Source: Thalassia testudinum (taxonomy: Eukaryota; Streptophyta; Magnoliopsida; Alismatales; Hydrocharitaceae). Taken from it: a stretch of 64,000 nucleotides of DNA. Shown one piece after another: positions 44,675 to 54,147 of the stretch. The notes beneath the pieces are model-generated. The model saw only the letters and a list, made by a program, of their open reading frames with translations. It was not told the origin of the DNA and did no database searches. The number at the start of each line of letters is the position of its first letter. Position 1 is the stretch's first letter. The position numbers and the translations under genes were made by a program. Location of the stretch: the NCBI GenBank assembly GCA_037157565.1, contig JAZHRO010000003.1:43413001-43477000 (forward strand). The letters are read 5' to 3'.

Positions 44675-47157
44675 TTAAACATTATAGTTCAGCAAAATAT
44701 AAAATTGCATATTACATTCACCCTTGTCCTTTCTCTTTTGCCTCTTTCTTCTATTACCTTTACCCTTGTCCTTTCTCTTTTGCATCTTTCTTCTACTTCC
44801 TCCTACTTGTATTCCTCCCTCTGCTCCTACTAACTGCTCAAGATCAATAGGATCCTCTTCTAGAGCTATAGTTGCATCGAGCTCCTCATAAGCATCGATC
44901 TCTGTTTCACAAAGTTGTAGCTCAACAATCCACTCATCATCTAAGTCCACTTCCTCTACGCATAGAGGATCATCCATTGTCTTTTTCTTCACATCCTTGT
45001 GTTTCAATTTCAAATTGAACATACAATAAACCAAGTCATTGAATTTATCTTATCTCAGCCCGTTCCTTCTCTTAATATGGACCTACTCAATGAAAAGTTC
45101 ACCATTAAATTGTATAGCCCAATTAATATATATTACTCTAAATTTAAAATGCAAATTTAGACTTTTTACATGATTAAAAGCACTCCAATTTCGCTAACAC
45201 GCAGACGCACTACAAGTCAAACTTAAAATGTGCATGCCAAACTTCTTCAACTCAGGTGTTTCATCACCAAATGCTCTCCACCAATCCGTTGTAATGGAAA
45301 TTTTGTTTGTAGTATATAGGAAAAAATTAACAAAATTTATTAATTTAAATGATAGAATCATTGAAAGAACTTTACCATGACTCCTCTTAAAACGAGTCTC
45401 AATGGCATTGGACCATTCAAATAATCCTCTTCTATTAACAAATGCATCTGTTTGGAGATCCACATTCAACCTCTCAACATTGTTAGGAATCAACCTTTGA
45501 AAGCATGAGTACAAGCTCATCTTTACTTCTGAATCAACTTTAAAAGTTGGTTCATACTAGCATTGGGGATTCAGAAAGTAGGCAGCACCATGCAAGTGTG
45601 TGTGCAATTGCCTGTCCCATCTTGTGTCAATGATGTCCCAGATTGTCTTGTACTTCTTTTCATCATTACCCAAATTTTTAGCAATAACTTCCTTAGCCCT
45701 ATCCATAGCCTCATAAATAAGTCGCATAGGTGGATATTGTTCAGCGTCCACCATTCTTAAAACCAACACCAACGGTTTGATTGTCCTTATCACATAGGAT
45801 ACACCAGGCCAAAATGTTCTACTTTTGAGGACAATATTTTGTACAGCTTGCCCTTGAACCTTCGATGCATAACTGCTGCACTTCCACCTTGAGGTGAAAA
45901 AAGACTCAAGAACATCTTTTACTATTAGCAATCTCTACGAGGTAAGGAAAGCAGTAGCAAACCGAGTGACGGCAGGTCTCACCAAGTCTCCTCCTACATG
46001 CTTCCTTATCATGGCCACCACCCAAGCATGTGCATATATGTAATTGATTATTTGTTTGGCCTTCTTGAAAATAGAGTCATGAAGAGGTAGCTTCATGATA
46101 TCCTCCAACATAAGGTCAATGCAATAAGCAGCGCACGGAATCCAATACAAATGTTCCCTTTTTTCCATCAATTTCTCTCCAGCTTTTTTATAAGCTAATG
46201 CATTATCTGTTATCACTTGGATAACATTGCTTTCGCCTACTTCAACAACATCATCCATCAATTTGAAAAGATAGTCAGCATTCTTGATCTCACCAGAGAC
46301 ATCAACAGATTTTAGAAACCTCGTACCTTTTGGGTTGTTAACCAAAAAATTAATCAAGGTGCATCCTTTTGTATCTGTCCAACCATCAAACATTATGCTA
46401 CATCCAATCTCTTCCCAAGACACTTTCACTTGGTCCATCATAGTAGCTATTGTCTTGACTTCTTTCAAAATCCAAGTTCGTAACTCATGCATTGTAGGAC
46501 CTCTGAATCCCCTTCCATGATTACTTACATCTTGAAGCATTTGCCAGTAAGATAGACTGGTGGCCAAATTGAATGACAATCCATTCTCAATGAAGAATCT
46601 ACCAATACTAAGACACATTCTAATTCTTCGTTCTTTCTTCCAAGAAAAATTCAAAGTAATCTGCTTTAGAGGACATTAAGGAGCATTATCAAGTCCATCA
46701 CTTCCAGACCATACTTTCTGTTCAACTCCTACAACAAATAAATCCATAGGACCCTTCACCACTTGCGCATCACTTGATCCTGTAGGTGCATTTTCATCAT
46801 GCCCAAATGGACCTTCTACTGTATATGCACCTATGCGACGAATTTCTTCCATTTCTTCAAGTGCTCTTCTTCTACCAACTTCATTCTTTGCTAAGAAAGC
46901 CTTAATTTCAGTTTCAACTTCAGGTGGTACCTTTGCACATACTCCCACATTTTTGTGTGTCTTCGCTAAGTACTCCTTCAGTCTTGCAATGCCACCTGTG
47001 ATAGTTTTCCCACAAAAGTTATACTTCACATACTTATATCCTTTCTCCCTTTGAGATCCTTGAAGGTCAATTTCTGTGCAATACTTCCATCCAGGATCAG
47101 ACCTGCCAATGCCAGTGGATCCTTCTTTTCCTCCTCTTCTTGCCTTTGATGCTGTCT
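44675..47157 (-). pseudogene. hAT transposase, nearly intact with two nonsense codons
   Basis: The order on the minus strand is as follows. A BED-type zinc finger lies at about 47029-46950 (NFCGKTITGGIARLKEYLAK, first Cys replaced by Tyr). A DUF659 catalytic region spans 46654-46080 (IMFDGWTDTKGCTLINFLV, VIQVITDNALAYKKAG, WIPCAAYCIDLMLEDI). The middle region is at 45931-45557 (WDIIDTRWDRQLHTHLHGAAYFLNP). The hAT dimerisation region is at about 45300-45160 (WWRAFGDETPELKKFGMHIL, then CSASAC-stop-RNWSAF). In-frame TAG codons stand at 45932-45934 and in place of the Glu of the CERNWS motif. Otherwise long stretches are open. An acidic C-terminus (to 44675) follows. Introns are likely, so exact ends are uncertain. 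Confidence 0.85.
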
Positions 47158-47439
47158 AAAAGCATAAAAGAGATTGGTAATCAAATAAACCTAAATGACC
47201 TAAACTTGAAAAATAAATAAAACTATCAAATAAATAACAAAGGTTCCACTTTGACAACTAGTATACATCGTGAATCAAGTCATTCACTTTGACCTCAACA
47301 TATAGTCATACACTCATACTAAAGTTAAGCTCAACATATAGTCATTCATACTAAAGTTAACATAAACTTATAGTCAACATACTAACATCAACCTCAACAT
47401 ACTAACCTCAACCTCAAATGCATCCTGCTGAAGAGTGGA

Positions 47440-48060
47440 GCACTGCCGCTGGAACTGGAACTAGAGCTACGCTCAGGCCTGCGCAAGAGGTGGAGCTGCG
47501 CTCGGGCCTGCGCTTGGCCCTCCTTGCTCTAGGGCCTGCACTGTACTACGTTGCTGGAGCTGCACTGCGTTGAGCCTGCACTGCCGCTAGAGCTGCGCTG
47601 TGCTGGGGCCTGCGTGGAGCACTATGCTGCGCTGGAGCCTGAAGCTGGGGCCTACGCTGCCACTGCGTGGAGCGTTGAAGCCTGTGCTAGGGCCTGCGCT
47701 GCGCTGGAGCGCTGCTCGCCGATGGAGGCTGTGATGCGGTGGAGTAGGAGTTGTCGATCTGTCGGTGGAGGAGGAGCGCGCTGCACAGTTGCACTTCCAC
47801 CTTTTTGAGGTTTGGATTTTAGGTTTAAGGCTAGAGCCAAGGCTTAGGTTAAAAAAATGATCATGTGACTAGCACATGACCATTTTACAAAGCAAAACAG
47901 CCGAGGCGGCGCCTCTCCAGCGCCTCAGCGCCTCGACCACGCCTTGACAAAGCAAGGCGCACACCTCGCAGACTGCAGCTGAGGCTTAAGCCTTGAGGCG
48001 AAATTGGCGCGACTTGCCTCGAGGCGCACGCCTCAAGCGCCTCGAGACGCGTTTTTTTAA
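47440..48060. repeat. hAT sub-terminal GC-rich repeats
   Basis: 'ggagctgcgctg.gcctg' units (47450-47730) and 'gcctcgaggcg'-type words near the end (47900-48050) recur many times. The latter also occur at the opposite end (44080-44130). Such clustered sub-terminal motifs are typical transposase binding sites in hAT elements. The 47450-47730 array may instead be promoter or 5' leader sequence of the transposase. Confidence 0.6.
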
Positions 48061-48074
48061 ACGATGCGCATATC

Positions 48075-50049
48075 ATAGGAGACTAGAAAGACAATGTAAG
48101 TGACTTAATGAGGAACAACTCTACCACAAACACTCCTCCTAGGACAGAGGAGCAAACTCTGTTCACTAGATAAGTAGCAATAAGAACAGCATCAACCCAA
48201 AACTATAAGGGAACATTAATGTGAAACATGATAAAACGGGCAACATCAAGTGACGGAGCTTACGTTCAGTAACCCCATTTTGTTGGGAGGTGTGAATGCA
48301 AGTAGTCTAGTGAACAATACCCAAGGATTTAAAAAAGATCAGTCCTGGCATCCGAAAAATTTTAACAATAGTAGAAAACTGAGTCTTTATTTCCAAAATA
48401 AAATTTTTAACAATATGAAAGACTTTGGATTTTTTTTCATTATAAAAATCAAAAACATCCTAGTATGATCATCCATAAGAATAAGAAAAAAATAAAATCC
48501 TCTAACACTCTTAACCCTACAAGGGCCCCAAACATCAGCATGCACAAGAGCAAAAGCAAACTCAGTTCTTTTATTATTTGGTGAAAAAGAAGACCTATGG
48601 TGTTTGCCTAACTAACAGGCTTCACACCTCAAAACATCAGGAAAAGACAAAGCAAGAAACTAACAACGCAAAACATGAAAGCTGAGATGACCAAGTTTCA
48701 AGTGCCACTGAAGAGCAATAGTGGCATACACAGCATCAATACTGGAAGGAGGGATATGTAGGTAGTAAAGCCCATTCTACTCAAGTCCTCCACCAATCCG
48801 CCTCATCATCTAAAGGTCCTGCAAGACGAAATACTTGTCATGAAAAATAGCCCAACATCTCAAATATATGGTAATTTGACTAATAGACATCAAATTCAGT
48901 GCAAAACTAAGAGCACGCATGATGTTAGAAAGAGACAAGGTGCTAGAGATAGAAATATTCCTGAGCCCAGTAACAGGAGACAAACCCCCATCAACCACTT
49001 TGACCCAAAATGGTGTAACTAGGTCACAAAGAGACGAAAAGAGGGTCCTATCACCAGTAATGTGAGGAGGCGTCGAAATCTGCAAGCCAGATAGGAGCTT
49101 GAGATTTAACTGACATGGCAAAAGTACCTGTAAACTTCTGAACAGAAGCAGAAGTAGATCCCTAAGACACTATGAACTGCTTGTAATCAGCCCTGGAAAC
49201 CATTATCTGGCTGTCATCCTCCTGTATTTGGGTAGGCTCCTCTGCAGATACCTGATGGGCACGTGGATCCATACCTTGTGGGTAGCCATGCTTCACCCAA
49301 CACCGGTCCACAGTGTGTCCATTCCTGTAACAATACTCACAGAAAAGGAAACTCCAACCACGACCACGTCCACGTGCACCACTACCACGAGCTCTGCCAC
49401 CTCTTCCCCTATGTTTCCTCTATCACAACCAACAGCAACCATAGCAGAGGCATTCGTAGTAGGTATAGGATTCGAGGTAGCAAGCAATCGAGAAAGACAA
49501 GCATAAATCTGCTCTAGTGTCGAAATCTCATCCATCATCATGAACTGATCCCCGAGTACCTTGTATTCGGAACCAAGACTAGACAAAAGTTGAATGGAGC
49601 AAATGGCTTCTCTCTGCTTGGCTACAACAGCTGCATCCATAGAGATAGGCTGATACACATCTTGCTCGTCCCATAGATTCCGCATAGTGCCATAATATTC
49701 AAACAAGGATATAGTTCCTTTCCGAAGATTGTCAATGTCCTCCACAACAATATAATCTGGTGATGTTACTTCTATAAGAGTGTATCTCGTGAAGTACTTC
49801 TCACATTCTCTTAGCTAAAGCATGAGCCATCACCTGCTTGACTATGGTCTGGGTGACACTGTTGAGAAGGCACGTAGCAACCCAGTCGTTGTCTACCTCC
49901 CAATCGACAGACTTAACAATAAAAACTGCATCAGTCAGGATGTACTTCCTGTGAGATCCGGCAAAGCGAGAGGAGGTAGACCAGAGCAACAAGTTGGATC
50001 CGTCCAACTTGATCGATGTCCCCTGCATGTGAGGGGGAGTGCTTGACAC
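48075..50049 (-). pseudogene. inverted copia gag-protease-integrase
   Basis: The minus-strand order is as follows. Gag start at 50049 (MSSTPPHMQGTSIKLDGSN). Gag body at 49745-49293 (LRKGTISLFEYYGTMRNLW, LSSLGSEYKVLGDQ). Protease-like region at 49121-48810 (LSLSNIMRALSFALNLMSIS). Integrase down to about 48100 (TCIHTSQQNGVTERKLRH, then YLVNRVCSSVL in a shifted frame). This is the 5' half of a copia polyprotein in correct internal order, but opposite to the surrounding LTRs and reverse transcriptase. It is broken by stops. Confidence 0.87.
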
Positions 50050-51437
50050 TCAAACGTCCAACTTGATCCATCCTGATGGCACTGTGGATCGGTACAAAGC
50101 ACGCTTGGTGGCCAAAGGATACAATCAGATGTTCAAGGTTGACTACTTCGAGACCTTCTCTCCGGTTGCTCGTCTTAATTCTGTCTGGATACTGCTATCT
50201 CTTGCTGTCAACAAACATTGGACCGTACATCAATACCAAAAATGCCTCTCTATAACGATACGGAGGAGGAAGTCTACATAAAGCAACCCCCCAACTTCCC
50301 TATTCAGGGGGAGTGTCAGAAGATGTGTAGACTGAATAAAGTTATCTATGGACTAAAATAGAGTCCTAGAGCTTGGTTTGAGAGATTCAGCAAGGTGGTC
50401 CAAGAGTATGGCTTCACCAGTCATCTGCAGATCACTCTGTCTTTACACTGCATAAACAAATACACTCTATCATACTTGTGGTATACGTGGATGACATACT
50501 TTTGACTGACAGTGATAGGCAAAGGATAGAGAAAACATGCTACACTTGCATTTTGTTACCAAGGATTTAGGCCCTATCAACTACTTGGTATTAAGGTGCA
50601 ACACACTAGTGAAGGACTTATGCTTTCTCAGTGCAAGTATGTTCTTGACATGCTGAGAGACATGGGTATGCTGATGTGCAAACCAGCATATGTTCCCATG
50701 GATGTGTCCATGCCAATTGCAAATGATGACAGCCCATTATTGCAAGATGTCACCAGATACTAGGCAGTGATTGGTAAATTACTGTATCTGACTATTACTC
50801 ACCCTGATATTGCTTTTGCAGTCAAAAATTAAACTAGTTTATATAGTCACCATAAGAAATACACTGGGATGATGTTTGCCAGATTCTCAGGTACTTGAAA
50901 AGTGTACCTAGGAAATGACTTCTTTTCAACGACAATAGGCACTTAGATGTGTGTGGATACTCTGATGCAGACTATACAGGTGCTCGTGAGGATAAGAAGT
51001 CCACTACAGGGTACTGCACATCTGTTGGAGGTAATCTGGTTACTTAGAGGAGTAAGAAACAAGCAGTGATATCCAGACCGACTACTGAGTCAGAATACAG
51101 GGCCATGTCCCAAACTACCTGTGAGTTACTCTTGGTTCGTTCCATTTTAGAAGACTTTGGAGTGAAGGTACCTGATTCTATTCCAATGCACTGTGATAAT
51201 AAAGATACCACATTTATTGCAAATAACCCTATTTTTCATAAGAGGACCAAGCATATTAAAGTAGACTGTCACTTCATCAAAGAAGCCATCTTAGCCAAGA
51301 AAATTTCCACACCTTATATTAGCACTGAAGACCAACTGGCAGATGTTTTCACTAAAACACATCCCAAGAAGAGGTTACATTATATTTGTACCAAGCTGAG
51401 CATGTTTGATGCCTATACTCAGCTTGAGGGGGAGTGT
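50050..51437 (+). pseudogene. copia reverse transcriptase and RNase H
   Basis: The reverse transcriptase opens with HPDGTVDRYKARLVAKGYNQ and DYFETFSPVARL, then YVDDILLTDSD (catalytic YVDD kept) at about 50485-50515. KLLYLTITHPDIAFAVKN follows at about 50770. RNase H at 51066-51440 reads TTESEYRAMSQTTCELLLVR, HCDNKDTTFIANNPIFHKR, and ends CTKLSMFDAYTQLEGEC just before the purine tract. Stops at 50361 and 50761 and frameshifts break it. Confidence 0.87.
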
Positions 51438-51568
51438 TGAATTATGTGTAATAGATTTCTTTTCATTGTAAGGTGAAGGGGTATTTTTGTAATCTTCTTT
51501 CCAGTGCCTCTCCCTATATAAAGAGGCCCAAGGTCTCTCTAATGGAATAAGTCTTTTCAATCCTAGCA
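51435..51568 (+). repeat. copia right LTR
   Basis: The partner of 43232-43366 has TATA box 'ccctatataaagagg' at about 51513-51527. It lies directly after the polypurine tract at 51422-51434. The LINE reverse transcriptase sequence resumes immediately after it. Confidence 0.9.
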
Positions 51569-53505
51569 AAGACATTGTTACACAATGTGTCCATCGTCTA
51601 TGAAATATTAGTGCATTGGAAAAGATCTAGGATGAAGAACTTCTTGTGAAAGGTAGATTTTGCTAAGGCCTTTGATTCTCTGGATTGGGCATTTCTATGG
51701 GCCTTCCTACAAAGAAGGGGTTTTCCTGATGTCTAGATTACTTGGACAAAAAGGTGCAACATGACCAACTCATTTGCAATGTTGGTGAATGGGAATATTG
51801 AAGGGGGTTGGGTTCAGCCTTGACATAGGGTGCACCGGGGTTATCCTTTAGCACATTTATTGTTTGTTTTAGCAGTTGATTCCCTTGTAATCTACCGTCT
51901 CTCTATTTGCCTAACAGGTCTTTAAAGGAGTTTAGTCCAGAATCTTGGCAAATTTTAGTTTATTGTAGCATGTTGGTACAGTATTTTTCTGTGAATGGTT
52001 CTGAGGAAGAAGCAAGAAATATATCCATCCTCGAAATTTTTGGTGCTTTTTCAGGCTTAAGGGTCCATAGAGACAAGTCCTCTTTTATCACATTTGGGAT
52101 GTCTAATGATGAGGCAATGGTTTGCAGTGCATTATTACAAATCCCAAAGTTGCTTTATCCTTGAAGTATTTAGGTGTTCCTTTATCTGACTGGACCTTGA
52201 AGTCCACGGATTGGAATAGCATGATCTTGAATTTTAAAAGCAAGTTGACAGGCTAGAAGCCGAAGATGTTATTAGAGGGAGGAAGACTCGACCTATTGAA
52301 GTCGATCCTTTCAGCTCTTCCAATCTTCCTTTTGTCAATGTCCATTGCACCTTTGAAGGTGTTGAAAAAGATTGATATTTTGAAACAATGATTTTTCTGC
52401 AAGGGGGCTTTGGAGGATAGTAAAGTTGTACCTATGGTATCAGGAGAAGATATATAGGCTATTGCTGAAGGAGGTCTGGGAGTGCTTGACATGGGGGTCA
52501 TGAATCAAGCTCTTATTTTCAAATGGATTGTTGGTATCATGGGAAGGGAGACAAACCTCTTATCCTATGTCGTTGAAGCTTGCCATGGTAGGAAGCTTGA
52601 TTAGGCAAATAGGATGCTTCCAAGAAGAGGGGATTCTACGTTTTGGCGAGGCTTATTACATGAAATGCTAGCAACTATTTCTTTTTCCTTTACAGATTTA
52701 ACGGATGTAGAGACTTCTTCTAGTTGGATGATTGGACCAACCATAAACCTTTGGCAGATGCTCACCCTCGGCTCTATGCCTTGGCTTCTTCACCCCAGGC
52801 ATCAATGGCTGAGTGCCGGGGTGGTCAAACTTGATCTCTGATATTTCATGCTAGCTTTTCTTATCAGAGAGTTGAGTACTTGCAACTTCATATGGATATT
52901 GCAGCCTTTGCACCTAGAGTCGAGGTAAAGGATGCATGCTTGTGAGAAGATGATCCCTTCTCACTCCATTCGGCTTATAGAAGGCTTCTACCTCCTAGGG
53001 GCAATGTGGATTGGAATTTAAGCAAAGATTGCAACCTTCAATGGGAATCTACAACGCCCCTAAAAGTAAAGATCTTTACTTGGCTTCCAAGGAGAAAATG
53101 ACTTTTAACTAAAGTCTACAGGCTGAAGTTTACCCTCAGATGGATCTGACTTGTGTCTTGTGCAGTGATGGCTTTTTAAATTGCCCCTTTGCTTCAAAGG
53201 TAGGGCTAAAATTGGTAGACAATGACCTTCACATTCATCTTGCAAGCATCTTGAGAGTCCTTTCATACCAGCACTTTTGATCTAAGCAAGACCAAGCAGC
53301 CCCTTTCACCATTTTGGGGGCTATTTGGCTGCAGCACAATGATGTTGTCTTTAGGTGGGAGAGGCCCTTCATGCAAAATGTCTGTGATGATATTTCATTT
53401 CTGAAGCACTTTGGGCAAGCATTTGCCTCGTTCTTTTTTATGCAACCCCCTTTTTATAATTACAGCAGCGAGATGATCACTCCCTCCATGTGATCATCCT
53501 TTTTC
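51569..53505 (+). mobile_element. LINE, 3' segment (reverse transcriptase to tail)
   Basis: It continues the LINE interrupted at 43231. KVDFAKAFDSLDWAFLWAF lies at 51650-51710, IEGGWVQP and HRGYPLAHLLFVLAVDSL at about 51800-51890. The C-terminal region includes KVKIFTWLPRRK near 53065-53100 and LYALCSDG-type zinc-binding sequence. The 3' hairpin (53482-53500) is followed by the tail. The tail is itself interrupted by a 131-bp LINE fragment and resumes at about 53637-53680 as 'tttttctctttcaagagaaaaaag'. Confidence 0.85.
53482..53500 (+). other. LINE 3'-terminal hairpin, fourth copy
   Basis: GATGATCAC (about 53473-53481) and GTGATCATC (53490-53498) pair perfectly across a 9-nt loop, just before the tail. 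The pairing is perfect but the stem sequence is unlike that at 1294-1321. Coordinates of the arms are approximate to one or two bases. Confidence 0.6.
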
Positions 53506-53636
53506 ACTTTTTTTTCTTCGAAAAGGAGAAGGGTGGTTATCCGGTTGATAACCCGGATAACCACCCAACAAATATATTAATCATAAGCCAAACAAAGTGG
53601 CAAGGTGTTACATAGTGGTTGCCCAGAAATTCTTAA
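53506..53636 (-). mobile_element. 131-bp severely truncated LINE 3' end inserted in another LINE's tail
   Basis: A minus-strand LINE 3' end: a T-rich tail (53508-53516), then a hairpin with perfect 14-bp arms (GGGTGGTTATCCGG at 53531-53544, CCGGATAACCACCC at 53553-53566), then 'aacaaatatatta' as in the LINE at 1275. A duplication of 14 bp with one mismatch, gatcatc(c/a)tttttc, lies at 53492-53505 and 53637-53650. Both copies belong to the tail region of the LINE that ends here. Confidence 0.82.
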
Positions 53637-53650
53637 GATCATCATTTTTC

Positions 53651-54081
53651 TCTTTCAAGAGAAAAAAGAAAGAAAAGGAAGAAAGTGAGAATCTGTACGC
53701 AGCAAGTCTTGATAAAAAAAGGCACCTCATTATTGTTAAAATTGTATGAGGCTATATCAGATTGAGTATGAAAAGAAACATGTCAGCTTCTAACTTTCTG
53801 ACCAGTGCATATATGATTTACATACTGCAATCAATTTGCTGAATGGATAGAGAATTAATTCTTTGATATTTCTATTACCATAATATGAGAAATCCTTTTA
53901 CAAAACAAATATAATGGTAATATGGATTTCAAATTGATGAAACATCAAGCTTATAGTCAGCATCAAAAACTTAACAGTGATTCACATCATGCAAGAACAA
54001 TGAATTGGCAATCCAGAAAAATGAATCAAGTGCAAACTAATAGAGTCATATGAAGAGAGTAAGCAATACAGTAAGACTTAC
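53651..54081. other. SCAMP intron sequence, no further feature
   Basis: AT-rich, with a purine-rich start (53650-53690) that looks like the resumed LINE tail. I looked on the minus strand for the missing SCAMP linker exon (expected L-P-P-E-P block) and saw none. Confidence 0.5.
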
Positions 54082-54147
54082 AACTGAGACAATGTTTCCT
54101 CCTCCATAATTAGATCGTCCAGCAGCTTTTCCACGGACTCCTGGATC
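54082..54147 (-). CDS. SCAMP: SCAMP exon 2
   Basis: This 66-nt exon lies between acceptor TTTGCAG and donor GTAAGT, both strong. It encodes DPGVRGKAAGRSNYGGGNIV then SV, matching the DP-V-G-...-SNYGGG segment of plant SCAMPs. It is phase 0 on both sides. Exon 1 joins in phase 0 to give NPFA-DPGVRG. Confidence 0.92.

Larger units (their letters stand above)
44038..48066 (-). mobile_element. hAT transposon with BED/DUF659-type transposase
   Basis: A 4.0-kb DNA transposon flanked by a perfect 8-bp duplication 'cgcatatc' (44030-44037 and 48067-48074). Its ends are TAAGGTTTTAAAAAACGTG and, reversed, CATCGTTTAAAAAAACGCG. Sub-terminal regions at both ends are rich in 'gcctcgaggcg' repeats, which are probable transposase binding sites. 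The transposase is on the minus strand. The duplication is intact and joins the copia leader to the inverted copia segment. The hAT therefore entered after that arrangement existed. Confidence 0.93.
43232..51568 (+). mobile_element. Ty1/copia element with inverted gag-integrase half, hosting a hAT
   Basis: LTRs of about 135 bp (43232-43366 and 51435-51568) define a copia inserted in a LINE; the flanks ggaca/agaca may be an imperfect target duplication. A degenerate primer site (TGATTTCAGAATAGC) follows the left LTR, and the purine tract GCTTGAGGGGGAG precedes the right LTR. Reverse transcriptase and RNase H (about 50050-51437) are on the plus strand, as the LTRs require. Gag, protease and integrase (50049 down to about 48080) are on the minus strand. 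Within the left part, a 4-kb hAT is inserted at 44038-48066. The inversion is real in the sequence given; whether it is biological or an assembly artefact cannot be told here. Confidence 0.88.
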
